From: Pseudomonadota bacterium
GTDB taxonomy: Bacteria > Pseudomonadota > Gammaproteobacteria > Steroidobacterales > Woeseiaceae
Assembly: GCA_022574185.1 (NCBI GenBank)
Contig: JACZSM010000001.1
Coordinates: 155,901 to 219,900 of the forward strand
Direction: 5' to 3'
Length of the DNA: 64,000 nt
A program made the position numbers and the translations under genes. Position 1 is the first letter of the stretch, and every line of letters begins with the position of its first letter. Shown here one piece after another: positions 26,051 to 35,148 of this stretch. The notes below the pieces were generated by a model. That model was not told the origin of the DNA. It did no database searches and saw only the letters and a program-made list of their open reading frames with translations.

Positions 26051-26756
26051 GGAAAATCAGTCACCCGACAAAGCAGCAGTTCTGGAAGCACATGGAATAA
26101 GCAAACAGGTTAGCAGCCCCGAGGGTAGTCTGACTATTCTTTCAGACGTCAGTTTCCGCATCTGCGCGGGTGAGTCTGTCGCAGTGGTCGGGCCCTCCGG
26201 GGCAGGAAAATCAACGTTGCTTGCGCTCCTGGCAGGACTCGATCTGCCGACGATGGGCCATGTGACATTGAAGGGTGCAAATCTCGGCGAGCTTGACGAG
26301 GATGGACGCGCACGCTTGCGTGCCGACAATGTTGGTTTCGTGTTTCAATCGTTTCACCTCGTGCCGTCCCTCAACGCGCTGGAAAACGTCATGTTGCCAC
26401 TTGAGCTGGCAGGCGCTGCAAATGCGCGCGAGGTGTCGCACACGATCATCGACAAGGTTGGTCTCAGCGAACGCTGGCGGCACTACCCGGCACAACTGTC
26501 CGGCGGCGAGAAACAGCGCGTCGCAATTGCACGCGCATTCGCAACGGAGCCTGCCGTGTTGTTTGCCGACGAGCCTACTGGCAATCTTGATGCACGTACG
26601 GGCGCGAACATCATGGACCTCATGTTTGAACTGAACCGTACGTCATCGACAACGCTCATCCTCGTGACCCACAACGCGTTACTTGCCGAGCGCTGTAACC
26701 GCATCCTCAGTCTTGATGCGGGTCTTCTGGTCAGCGATCGTGCGGTGGCGGCATGA
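26049..26756 (+). CDS. ybbA: YbbA-like ABC transporter ATPase
   Basis: A 235-residue ATPase of the MacB/LolD type. Walker A is GPSGAGKST, the signature is LSGGEKQR, Walker B is VLFADEPTGNLD and the H-loop is LVTHNA. The start MENQSPDK at 26049 aligns with E. coli YbbA; there is no clear Shine-Dalgarno. Its promoter must lie within or across tesA. It pairs with the large FtsX-like permease downstream (ATGA overlap). Such complexes act by mechanotransmission rather than transport; the substrate of YbbAP is not established from sequence. Confidence 0.93.
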   Translation: MENQSPDKAAVLEAHGISKQVSSPEGSLTILSDVSFRICAGESVAVVGPSGAGKSTLLALLAGLDLPTMGHVTLKGANLGELDEDGRARLRADNVGFVFQSFHLVPSLNALENVMLPLELAGAANAREVSHTIIDKVGLSERWRHYPAQLSGGEKQRVAIARAFATEPAVLFADEPTGNLDARTGANIMDLMFELNRTSSTTLILVTHNALLAERCNRILSLDAGLLVSDRAVAA

Positions 26757-29242
26757 ATGCAATCGCGTTTGCGCTAAGAAGCTTCGGTCGCGAGCTGCGA
26801 TCGGGCGAAGTCATGGTGCTGCTGGCAGCGATAGCGCTGGCTGTGGGCGTGCTGACAGCGGTAGGGTTCCTGACGGACCGCATCGGCAAGGCTGTTGCGC
26901 GCCAGGCCAACGAAGTACTGGCCGCCGATCTCCGTCTGCGCTCGCAGGTGCCCATTCCGGACACCTGGCGGACCACGGCAGAAGAGTACGGCCTGCAAAC
27001 AGCTGAGACACAGACGTTTCCGAGTGTGGTATTCGCAGGTGATTTGAGTGCGCTGGCAACGATCAAGGCTGTGAGTGATAACTACCCATTGCGCGGCGCC
27101 GTGAGGATTTCGGATACGCTATTCGGCGAGCAACGCGTGGTCGAGGGTGTACCGCGGCGCGGCGAGGTGTGGGCCGATGGCGCCCTGTTGGCCAGGATCG
27201 ATGCCGATGTCGGCGATGAAATCATGGTTGGCGGATCGGACATGCTCGTATCCGCCGTACTGACGTACAGGCCCGACCAGTCGATTGGTTTTGCGTCGCT
27301 GGCGCCGTCGCTACTGGTCAACATTGCCGACATTCCCGCAACGGGCCTCATAGGCGAGGGCAGCCGCGTTGGCTATGCGTTGCTCGTCGCGGGGGATGAT
27401 GCCGCAATCAGCGGGTTTAACGAAGCGATACAAGACCAACTGCCCGATTCGGTAAGGGCGTCAAATCGCGAGGAGAGCAGTGAGCGCGCGTACAACGCAG
27501 CCGATCGTGCGCAGCGTTTCTTGTCGCTGACTGCTGTTATAAGCCTCTTGCTCAGCGCGGTTGCTGTGGCGATGTCGGCACGGCGCTTCGCTCACCGGCG
27601 CATGGATACGGTCGCGCTGATGAAAAGCCTTGGCGCGACACAGGGTTTTGTCATTACAGTCGCCGTACTGCAGCTCATGATGATCGGCGTGCTCGGAGTC
27701 ATCGCCGGAAGCAGCATCGGCTTTGCGGCGGAAGAAGTGCTGTCATGGATTCTTTCCGACATTATTGCTGCTGATCTGCCTGACTCCGGGCCGATGCCGG
27801 TCATCCTGGCCAGCGGCAGCGCGCTTGTGTTACTGGTGGGCTTCGCGCTGCCTGCACTGCTGCAGCTACGCAATACACCGCCGCTGCGCGTGTTGCGCCA
27901 CGACATGATGCCGCCGGCACCGTCTCGATTGCTCGTTACGGGATTGTCGCTCGCCGCCGTTGCAGCATTGCTGTATCGATCGGTTGGGGATGCACGCATG
28001 CTGGTCATACTGCTTGGCGGCATCATCGTCATCGCGGCGGCGCTGTACCTGGTCGGGCGCGGCCTGGTTGCGCTGATGGGCCGCTTTCGCTCGGGTGTTG
28101 GAGTCGCCTGGCGCTACGGTCTGGCTAATGTCGCGCGCCGGGGACGCAGCAGCGCTGTTCAGGTTGTCGCGTTTGGACTCGGGTTGACAGTGTTGCTGTT
28201 GTTGACCATCGTGCGCACTGACTTGCTTGAAGGTTGGCGCAAGACGATCGACGAAGATGCACCGAATCATTTCATGATCAATATCCAGCCGCATGAGCTC
28301 GATTCGGTGGCAGCAATATTCGACACGGCCGGAGTAGCAACACCCGAATTCGTACCGCTCGTGCGGGCGCGGATGTCGACGATTAACGGCGAGTCAGTCA
28401 AGACGCGCAGCTATCCCGATCCGGGCGGCAGCTGGCTCGCCAATCGCGAGGCAAACCTGTCATGGACAGCAACACTTTCGGCAAGTAATGAAATCGTTGC
28501 TGGTGAGTGGTGGCCGGCAGACTATGCCGGGCCGCCGCTGGCATCGATCGAAGAGGAGGCGGCGTCTGATACCGGACTCGCCATCGGTGATCGCATTGTG
28601 TTTGTAATTGCGGGTCGTGAGCTCGAGGTGACGATCGCGAGTATGCGCAGTATCAACTGGGATTCATTCAAGCCGAACTTTTTCATCGTGCTGTCGCCGG
28701 GTGCGCTCGATGACATGCCAATGACCTACATCTCGAGTATGCGGCTGGAAGAAGAGCAACAATCCATGTTGATCAATCTCGTGCGTACACACCCTAGTAT
28801 CTCGGTGATTGATATCGATGCGATTCTGCAACAGATTCGCGGCATCATTGAGAAAGCCAGCCTCGCGGTACAGGCGGTCTTCGTGTTTACACTTGCGGCC
28901 GGGGTGGCCGTGTTGTTTGCTGCGGTGCAGTCGACTATCGATGAGCGCCGATTCGAGAGCGCGTTACTGCGTGCCCTGGGTGCGCGCAAGCGCACGGTGT
29001 TTGCCGGGGTCATGGCGGAGTTTGCCGTGCTCGGCATCGCGGCGGGTCTTCTGGCGTCGGCGGGAGCATCGATTTTGGCGGCAATAGTCGCAGTGCAACT
29101 GTTTGAGCTGCCTTACGAGTTCAATCCGCTGCTGTGGTTGGCCGGCCTCGTAGCGGGGGTTCTACTCGTGTGTGTCAGTGGTTTTGTCGCAGCGCGCGGT
29201 GCTATTAATGCATCACCTATTGAGGTCCTGAGGACGGCATGA
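26753..29242 (+). CDS. ybbP: YbbP-like FtsX-family ABC permease
   Basis: An 829-residue inner-membrane protein with the YbbP layout: an N-terminal membrane segment, a large periplasmic domain (about 45-250), a cluster of membrane segments including FtsX cores (about 255-480), a second periplasmic domain (about 490-700) and a C-terminal FtsX core with three segments (about 700-829). EVLRTA at the C terminus is typical. It works with the YbbA ATPase encoded just upstream; its stop overlaps the next gene as ATGA. Confidence 0.92.
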   Translation: MNAIAFALRSFGRELRSGEVMVLLAAIALAVGVLTAVGFLTDRIGKAVARQANEVLAADLRLRSQVPIPDTWRTTAEEYGLQTAETQTFPSVVFAGDLSALATIKAVSDNYPLRGAVRISDTLFGEQRVVEGVPRRGEVWADGALLARIDADVGDEIMVGGSDMLVSAVLTYRPDQSIGFASLAPSLLVNIADIPATGLIGEGSRVGYALLVAGDDAAISGFNEAIQDQLPDSVRASNREESSERAYNAADRAQRFLSLTAVISLLLSAVAVAMSARRFAHRRMDTVALMKSLGATQGFVITVAVLQLMMIGVLGVIAGSSIGFAAEEVLSWILSDIIAADLPDSGPMPVILASGSALVLLVGFALPALLQLRNTPPLRVLRHDMMPPAPSRLLVTGLSLAAVAALLYRSVGDARMLVILLGGIIVIAAALYLVGRGLVALMGRFRSGVGVAWRYGLANVARRGRSSAVQVVAFGLGLTVLLLLTIVRTDLLEGWRKTIDEDAPNHFMINIQPHELDSVAAIFDTAGVATPEFVPLVRARMSTINGESVKTRSYPDPGGSWLANREANLSWTATLSASNEIVAGEWWPADYAGPPLASIEEEAASDTGLAIGDRIVFVIAGRELEVTIASMRSINWDSFKPNFFIVLSPGALDDMPMTYISSMRLEEEQQSMLINLVRTHPSISVIDIDAILQQIRGIIEKASLAVQAVFVFTLAAGVAVLFAAVQSTIDERRFESALLRALGARKRTVFAGVMAEFAVLGIAAGLLASAGASILAAIVAVQLFELPYEFNPLLWLAGLVAGVLLVCVSGFVAARGAINASPIEVLRTA

Positions 29243-29664
29243 GTGCGAGTGAAGCGACGACGCTGTCCTGTGGCGTGGTGCTGGCCAGGAGTACTGACTC
29301 TGGCTGGCTGACATTGATGTTGCGGGCCTATCATAATTGGGACTTTCCGAAGGGCTTGCGCGAAGCAGGCGAACAGCCCCTTGAAGCTGCGATTCGAGAA
29401 GTTGGTGAGGAAACGGGCATTACCGAGATCGAATTCGAGTGGGGCGAACGCTATACAGAGACGGGGCCCTACAGCCGCGGCAAGACGGCTCGCTACTACC
29501 TCGGCAGGACGTCCTGTGTAGACGTCGTCATGGGACCGTCCCCCGAGTCAGGTGTCCCCGAGCATCATGAAAGGCGATGGGTTAGTTTTGACGAGGCCTA
29601 CGACTTGTCGTCGCCGCGCGTACGCAACGTCGTGCAATGGGCCAGGCAAATAATCGGCGCTTGA
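29239..29664 (+). CDS. Nudix hydrolase (Ap4A hydrolase-like)
   Basis: A 141-residue protein with a complete Nudix box: G, five residues, E, seven residues, REVGEETGI (in GLREAGEQPLEAAIREVGEE). The surrounding WDFPKGLREAGE and the RWVSFDEA tail resemble asymmetric diadenosine tetraphosphatases, but substrate cannot be fixed from sequence. It is coupled to ybbP (ATGA) and followed 2 bp later by ycgN. Confidence 0.88.
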   Translation: MSASEATTLSCGVVLARSTDSGWLTLMLRAYHNWDFPKGLREAGEQPLEAAIREVGEETGITEIEFEWGERYTETGPYSRGKTARYYLGRTSCVDVVMGPSPESGVPEHHERRWVSFDEAYDLSSPRVRNVVQWARQIIGA

Positions 29665-29666
29665 CG

Positions 29667-30104
29667 ATGAAAGACGAATACTGGAAACACAAAACACTGT
29701 CCGAGATGAATACAGAGGAGTGGGAAGGTCTCTGTGACGGCTGCGCTCTGTGCTGCATGCACAAAGTCGAAGACGAGGACACGGGCGAGGTTTTCTACAC
29801 TGAGATCGCGTGCAAATTGCTCGATATCAACACTTGCCGCTGCACCAATTACGCCAATCGGACAAAGATAGTCACGAGCTGCCTCAAGCTGTCAGCCGAT
29901 CGCACTGAGGAATTCAGGTGGTTGCCATCAAGCTGTGCCTATCGCCGCCTGGCCAATGGGCAGGATCTTCCAGAGTGGCATCCATTGATTACGGGCAGAC
30001 CAGAGTCTGTGCAGGAAGCGGGTATATCGTTGCGCGGCTGCATGGTGTCGGAAAACGACACGACCGAATACACTGTGCTGCGAAGGCTGAACGACCCGGA
30101 ATGA
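29667..30104 (+). CDS. ycgN: YcgN family (UPF0260) cysteine-cluster protein
   Basis: A 145-residue protein very similar to E. coli YcgN: KHKTLSEMNTEEWEGLCDGC, CALCCMHKVEDEDTG, ACKLLDINTCRCTNY and LPSSCAYRRLANG. The conserved cysteines suggest an Fe-S or zinc site (YkgJ/CxxCxxCC family); the biochemical role is unknown. The ATG at 29667 is chosen by homology; the longer frame overlaps the Nudix gene. Confidence 0.92.
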   Translation: MKDEYWKHKTLSEMNTEEWEGLCDGCALCCMHKVEDEDTGEVFYTEIACKLLDINTCRCTNYANRTKIVTSCLKLSADRTEEFRWLPSSCAYRRLANGQDLPEWHPLITGRPESVQEAGISLRGCMVSENDTTEYTVLRRLNDPE

Positions 30105-30121
30105 TGGAAGGATAAAAATCT

Positions 30122-30796
30122 GTGAGCAGCTACCCGACGATTCCACTCAAGGATTATCGCGAGTACCCGATCGAAGAAATGCGGCAGCGGCTCGAAGAGT
30201 TTTATGCCGAAGTGAACCGACGCCGCACGGTACGGGAGTTCTCCGACAGACCGGTGCCACGAGACATCATCGAAACGGCACTAAAGGCTGCGAGCACAGC
30301 ACCGAGCGGCGCGAACCTGCAGCCCTGGCATTTTGTGGTTATCAGCGGACCGCAGACAAAAAAGAAGATTCGTGAAGCGGCAGAAGTCGAAGAGCGCGAA
30401 TTCTACGGCCACCGGGCATCACCTGAGTGGCTTGCGGCGCTCGAACCTCTGGGCACGGACACAGACAAACCGTTCCTCGAAACGGCGCCGTACCTGATCG
30501 CCGTCTTCTTACAGAAGTTCGGCGTGCTTCCCGATGGCCGCAAGGTAAAGCACTACTACCCGACCGAATCGACCGGGCTTGCGGCAGGAATCCTGATCAC
30601 GGCATTGCATCATGCCGGCCTCGCGTGCCTGACACACACGCCCAGCCCGATGAAGTTCCTCAACGAAATCCTCGGCCGCCCCAAGAGCGAACGCCCATTC
30701 CTGTTACTCGTGACGGGCTACCCCGCGGATGATGCCCAAGTACCCGACATCACCCGCAAGGAATTGACAGAGTTCACGAGTTTCATCGACCTGTAG
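30122..30796 (+). CDS. Nitroreductase-family flavoprotein with an iodotyrosine-deiodinase active site
   Basis: A 224-residue FMN protein starting at GTG 30122 with GAAGGA upstream. FMN-binding blocks are RRRTVREFS (33-41) and [14 protein letters not shown] (60-73). It aligns along its whole length with animal iodotyrosine deiodinase (IYD), including the lid residues that bind the halotyrosine zwitterion: E91, Y95 and K116, with the same spacing as E/Y/K in the mammalian enzyme (+4, +21). THTP at 171-174 matches the TTTP flavin-N5 region. It is likely a reductive dehalogenase of halotyrosines; the alternative is a general nitroreductase. Confidence 0.85.
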   Translation: MSSYPTIPLKDYREYPIEEMRQRLEEFYAEVNRRRTVREFSDRPVPRDIIETALKAASTAPSGANLQPWHFVVISGPQTKKKIREAAEVEEREFYGHRASPEWLAALEPLGTDTDKPFLETAPYLIAVFLQKFGVLPDGRKVKHYYPTESTGLAAGILITALHHAGLACLTHTPSPMKFLNEILGRPKSERPFLLLVTGYPADDAQVPDITRKELTEFTSFIDL

Positions 30797-30821
30797 AAAC
30801 CCGCCGATGCAGATCACTTGA

Positions 30822-31709
30822 TTATCGGGCAGAGTCAACCAGTTGCTTACCCAGCTTCCAGGCGTCGATCCAAAGGACTTCCTGGCGTACCAGCCCCAGT
30901 TCATTGACCAGCCGAACTTCGAGATCCGGCATATGTGCCACGCCATAGAATATGCCGATGCGCATCCTGTCTGTGCCCATATCAAGTGTGCTCCGCAATA
31001 CTTCTATCGCGCGTTCGTTGCGGGCACCGATGACAGCCGAATCTGAATCGTCGCCAAGGATCTTGCGCATCTGTTTTAGATCAGTCATTTCGTACGCTAT
31101 CAGGATTTTGATGGCGTAATCATCGTCTGCGGACAGCACGGCCGACAACATCTGCCAGTCACGAAGGCCGAGTGGATCTTTGGCGTATTCGTCCATCGAC
31201 GCGTAGAAAACACGCCAGAAATACACATACAGCGATTCGTCACGCTCGTCCATGCTTAGCGACAACTCTGCCGGGCTGAGATCGGCATGCACGAAATTGG
31301 GTTTGTCGTAGTTGATTTCATCGAGCTGAAACGTCAAGTCCAATATGCTCTTCAATATAAGCTGAGCGTTGGCAACGAACCCCTCGCGTTCTTCGGCGGT
31401 TCGGTCGACGACCGTATCTTTCGGCGCGATCAGTTCGTAAAGTAATGCGTCGTAGCTTTCGAACCGGTCATTTAGCTCCGCGTAATAGGCCTTGTCGCCG
31501 ACGTGTATCGCGCTTATCAGATCGACACTGATGTTCCTGCTGTCGCCTTTGGAAACGTAGGTGACGATGGCGAGTTGTAATGCGGTTGGCTTTTCTTGCT
31601 CATCGACTGCGACGCGGGCGAATGCTGTTGGTGAGTCTGCTGCCAGTCCGGTTGGCGCAAGGGCGAGCACGATTGCGGCAAGCAGAAATTTTTGACAAAA
31701 ACCGTACAT
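30822..31709 (-). CDS. TraB/TIKI-superfamily protein, exported
   Basis: A 295-residue protein with a signal peptide (MYGFCQKFLLAAIVLALAPT, cleaved near GLAA). The motifs SAIHVGDKAYY, LLYELIAP, NERAIEVL and GVAHMPDLEVRL are the paired GxxH and E elements of the TraB/EreA/TIKI fold, a probable metallohydrolase. The ATG at 31709 is preferred to an in-frame TTG at 31715. It lies 11 bp after the ppc stop on the same strand, so it may share the ppc transcript. The substrate is unknown. Confidence 0.8.
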   Translation of the reverse strand: MYGFCQKFLLAAIVLALAPTGLAADSPTAFARVAVDEQEKPTALQLAIVTYVSKGDSRNISVDLISAIHVGDKAYYAELNDRFESYDALLYELIAPKDTVVDRTAEEREGFVANAQLILKSILDLTFQLDEINYDKPNFVHADLSPAELSLSMDERDESLYVYFWRVFYASMDEYAKDPLGLRDWQMLSAVLSADDDYAIKILIAYEMTDLKQMRKILGDDSDSAVIGARNERAIEVLRSTLDMGTDRMRIGIFYGVAHMPDLEVRLVNELGLVRQEVLWIDAWKLGKQLVDSAR

Positions 31710-31720
31710 ATGCAAAGCAA

Positions 31721-34420
31721 TTAGCCCGTGTTCTGTAAGCCCTGCGCGATGCCATTAACACTCGCGAGCAACGCATCGAAGACTTCCCCGTCCTGACAAT
31801 CCGTTTCCCGCCAGCGGGCGAGCAGGTCAATCTGCATCAGGCTCATCGGGTCGACATAGGGATTGCGCAGCATGATCGCGCGCTGCAAGGTGCGGTCGCC
31901 CTCAAGCAAGGCTTCGTGCTCTGAATAATCAAGAATCAGTTCACGTGTCAGCTCATACTCCTTCTCGATGATAGGGAAGAATTTGTCGTGTAATTCCCCC
32001 GCCAATTCAGAGTAGAGGCGCGCTATGCCGAGATCGGCTTTGGCTAGAACCATCTCGACATCGGCCGTCAGGGCGCGCATGAAGTACCATTCCAGGAACA
32101 TTGCCTGAAACGGCTTTGCGTCGAATTGCTCCGCGGCTTTGGCGAGCCCTGTGCCCAGGCCGTACCAGCCAGGTAACATGCATCTCGCCTGCGTCCACGA
32201 GAATACCCAGGGAATTGCACGCAAATCCTCGATGCCCGATTGTGAGCGTCGTGACGATGGTCGCGAGCCGATGCGCATACGCTCGATCAAATCGATAGGC
32301 GTGGCCTTGCGGAAGTAGTCGTAAAAGCCCGGCGTATCGTAAACGAGTTTGCGGTAGGTGCGCCGGCTCTCAACAGCGATGACGTCCATCATTTTGTGCC
32401 AGTCTGGCATGTCATTGCCATGATGCCTGGGCATCGCCGTCGCCAGCGCCACCGAGCCCGTGACCTGTTCCAGCGTACGCAAGGCTATGCCTCTCAAGCC
32501 GTACTTCTCGTTGATGATTTCACCTTGTTCTGTGACACGCAGTCGGCCGTTGACAGTTCCCGGTGGTGCACCGAGTACGGCAACGTGTGTCTTGCTGCCA
32601 CCGCGGCTGATCGTGCCGCCGCGGCCGTGAAACAAAGTCAGCTCGACGCCTTCGGTTGTAACGACTTCGACGAGTGCTTCCTGCGCGATCTGCAATGCCC
32701 AACGCGCCGACGCAAGGCCGCCGTCCTTATTACTGTCCGAGTAACCGATCATGACCATCTGGCGATTGTCTCGCCGGGAAAGATGTTCGCGATATATGTC
32801 GGTTGACAGGAGTGACTGAAGAATATGCGGGCCCCGGTGGAGATCATCAACCGTTTCCAGCAACGGCGCAATGTCAAGCGGTGCGTCACCGCGACGGTCA
32901 TGCAATTCACCCCACTGCGCCAGCAACAAGACCGATAAAATGTCGTCGGCACCTTGCGTCATACTGACGATAAACGGGCCGATGGCCGTGGGCCCGTACT
33001 TGCGCCGACAGGATGCGATCGCTTGAAATACGCTGAGAGTTTTGCGTGCCTGAGTACTGATATTTGCCGGTAATCCTTCGCGGCTACTGATTGCCTCGAT
33101 GATCCGCCCGGTGCGGTCCTCGGTGGATCGATCGAGCCAGTCATCGTCGCCCAGGCATTCTCCGATGACGCGGCGGTGAACCTCAGCATCTTGGCGGACA
33201 TCCAGCGTGACGAGGTGAAAGCCGAAAGTATCAATACGCCGAATCAGGCGCTTGACTGCGAACATGCCGGCATGATCGCCGCGGTTGTTTTTAAGGCTGT
33301 CAGCAATGAGCTGGATGTCACTGTGAAACTGGTCGGCTTTTTCATAGGGGAAAATTTCATCGTCATAGGTTGACTGCAGGCGTTGTTGTATGAGCCGCAA
33401 AAAAACGCGATAGGGCATGTCGCGATGGCGCGCAGGAACCTCGTGATAAGCCGTATGAAACACATGACGATACTCATCGGTCTTCGCGGCGATAGAGTCA
33501 TCGATACCAATACGATCGGCCGACTGGCTGAGCTTTGAAGAAAGTGATGCGCATTCTTTGTAATAAAGATCAAGAATCAGAGATCGTTGCCGCGCAAGCG
33601 TGGCGCGTATCGTTTTCGCGTTGACATTGGGATTGCCATCCATGTCGCCACCGACCCAGGAAGCGAAATGCACCAGGATCGGCACCTTGAATTGCGCGGC
33701 CTCTTCACCGTAAATACGCACGATCGCGTTCTCGATGTCTTCGTAAAATGGCGGCATCGCTCGATACAATACGTCGGTGAGGAAGAATAGTACGTGCTCC
33801 AGTTCGTCGGCGACCGTCATTTGCTCCGAAGGGTGTTCATCAGTCTGCCAGCCAGTCGTAATCAGCAAGCGGATATTTTCCAACGCGACATGAGTTTCCT
33901 GAGCGGTCATTGTCGGATTCAACAGATCGATGAGGTGGCGAACGATGTTCTGCTCTTTTCGCAGCATCGTACGCCGTGTCGGCTCGGTTGGATGGGCGGT
34001 GAAGACGGGTTCAATGTGCAGCGAGTTCATCAGTTTCTGAAGATCATCAATGCCCATGCCCGATGCCTTGAGCTTGACAAGCGTGTCCTCAAAACCACCC
34101 GGCTGATAGTCGCCCGTTTCCTGCAGGTACTCGCGACGACGTCGGATACGATGAACTTTTTCGGCCGTGTTGACCATCTGGAAATAGGTCGAAAAACTGC
34201 GAATGACCTGCAGTGCAAAATCCGGAGCGAGGCTCTCGACAAGCGTAGCGAGCTCTTCGCCTGGTTTTTCGTTATCTTCGCGGCGCCTGATCGCTCGCAG
34301 TCGGGCATCTTCGACAAAATCAAACAGCTCTTCACCGCCCTGATCTTTAATCAGGGCGCCAACCATTGCGCCCAGCCTGTGCACATCACCACGCAAGGCC
34401 TGGTCCTTGTCCTCGAACAT
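31721..34420 (-). CDS. ppc: Phosphoenolpyruvate carboxylase
   Basis: Carboxylates PEP to oxaloacetate, replenishing the TCA cycle. The 899 residues from ATG 34420 (MFEDKDQALRGDV) have AGGA 5 nt upstream; an ATG at 34462 would add 14 residues. Catalytic signatures are VFTAHPTEPTRRTML (His), MIGYSDSNKDGG (Lys) and FHGRGGTISRGG (Arg loop), and the C terminus ends INGIAQGLQNTG as usual. It probably feeds oxaloacetate to the gltA-encoded citrate synthase. Confidence 0.96.
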   Translation of the reverse strand: MFEDKDQALRGDVHRLGAMVGALIKDQGGEELFDFVEDARLRAIRRREDNEKPGEELATLVESLAPDFALQVIRSFSTYFQMVNTAEKVHRIRRRREYLQETGDYQPGGFEDTLVKLKASGMGIDDLQKLMNSLHIEPVFTAHPTEPTRRTMLRKEQNIVRHLIDLLNPTMTAQETHVALENIRLLITTGWQTDEHPSEQMTVADELEHVLFFLTDVLYRAMPPFYEDIENAIVRIYGEEAAQFKVPILVHFASWVGGDMDGNPNVNAKTIRATLARQRSLILDLYYKECASLSSKLSQSADRIGIDDSIAAKTDEYRHVFHTAYHEVPARHRDMPYRVFLRLIQQRLQSTYDDEIFPYEKADQFHSDIQLIADSLKNNRGDHAGMFAVKRLIRRIDTFGFHLVTLDVRQDAEVHRRVIGECLGDDDWLDRSTEDRTGRIIEAISSREGLPANISTQARKTLSVFQAIASCRRKYGPTAIGPFIVSMTQGADDILSVLLLAQWGELHDRRGDAPLDIAPLLETVDDLHRGPHILQSLLSTDIYREHLSRRDNRQMVMIGYSDSNKDGGLASARWALQIAQEALVEVVTTEGVELTLFHGRGGTISRGGSKTHVAVLGAPPGTVNGRLRVTEQGEIINEKYGLRGIALRTLEQVTGSVALATAMPRHHGNDMPDWHKMMDVIAVESRRTYRKLVYDTPGFYDYFRKATPIDLIERMRIGSRPSSRRSQSGIEDLRAIPWVFSWTQARCMLPGWYGLGTGLAKAAEQFDAKPFQAMFLEWYFMRALTADVEMVLAKADLGIARLYSELAGELHDKFFPIIEKEYELTRELILDYSEHEALLEGDRTLQRAIMLRNPYVDPMSLMQIDLLARWRETDCQDGEVFDALLASVNGIAQGLQNTG

Positions 34421-34487
34421 GATGTCCTGGCGGCGCAAGGCCTTGTGTACCCCGGTAGTCATCGATACAGGTCGTCGACTTTCAACG

Positions 34488-34970
34488 CTAGTCGCGGAAA
34501 TTCTCGTACTGCAGCGGCAGATTTACATCGGTATCTTTGAGCAACGCGATCACAGCCTGCAGATCATCGCGTTTCTTGCCACTGACACGCAGCTTGTCAC
34601 CCTGAATGGCTGTCTGCACTTTCAATTTGCTGGTCTTGATTTTTTTAACGAGTTTTCTGGCCAGGTCGGACTCGATGCCTTTGCGCATTAGCACGTTCTG
34701 CCGCGCTTCGCTGCCATTGAATTGCGCTTCCTGTTCCTCCAGGCAGTCGATATCGATGCCCCGTTTGGAAAGTTTTTGCCGCAGGATGTCGAGCATCTGC
34801 TTGAGTTGAAAATCAGATTGCGTTGTCAATGTGATCATCTGCTGATCGAGCTCGAATTTCGATCCGGTGCCCTTGAAGTCGAATCGTGTATTGACCTCGC
34901 GATTCGCCTGATCAACTCCATTACTCGCTTCGTGGGCGTTGAAGTCACTTACCACGTCAAAAGAAGGCAT
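34488..34970 (-). CDS. yajQ: YajQ family nucleotide-binding protein
   Basis: A 160-residue protein starting MPSFDVVSDFN, the canonical family start. It contains NREVNTRFDFKGT, LDILRQKLSKRGID and VRVSGKKRDDLQ-type blocks (here LRVSGKKRDDLQAVI). YajQ proteins bind nucleotides and, in Xanthomonas, cyclic di-GMP, acting as an effector for a transcription factor. The longer upstream frame is not supported. It lies 67 bp upstream of ppc. Confidence 0.94.
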   Translation of the reverse strand: MPSFDVVSDFNAHEASNGVDQANREVNTRFDFKGTGSKFELDQQMITLTTQSDFQLKQMLDILRQKLSKRGIDIDCLEEQEAQFNGSEARQNVLMRKGIESDLARKLVKKIKTSKLKVQTAIQGDKLRVSGKKRDDLQAVIALLKDTDVNLPLQYENFRD

Positions 34971-35148
34971 ATGCAGAGTCTCACTGGGCTGGTGTGGCGT
35001 AAGTGTAATGCAGTCGGTCCCGTAAAAACACAATCTCCCCAAGCTGCCCAGATAGGGCCACGGCACGATACGGGCCCAGCGCTGACAATGCCACCGGGGA
35101 TGTCAGGATTGCGTGCCCAATACTCACGGCGCCCAGGGAAGGAACGTC

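Noticed and set aside
33794..34540. 248-codon plus-strand frame opposite ppc
   Set aside because: Shadow of the conserved ppc N-terminal region.
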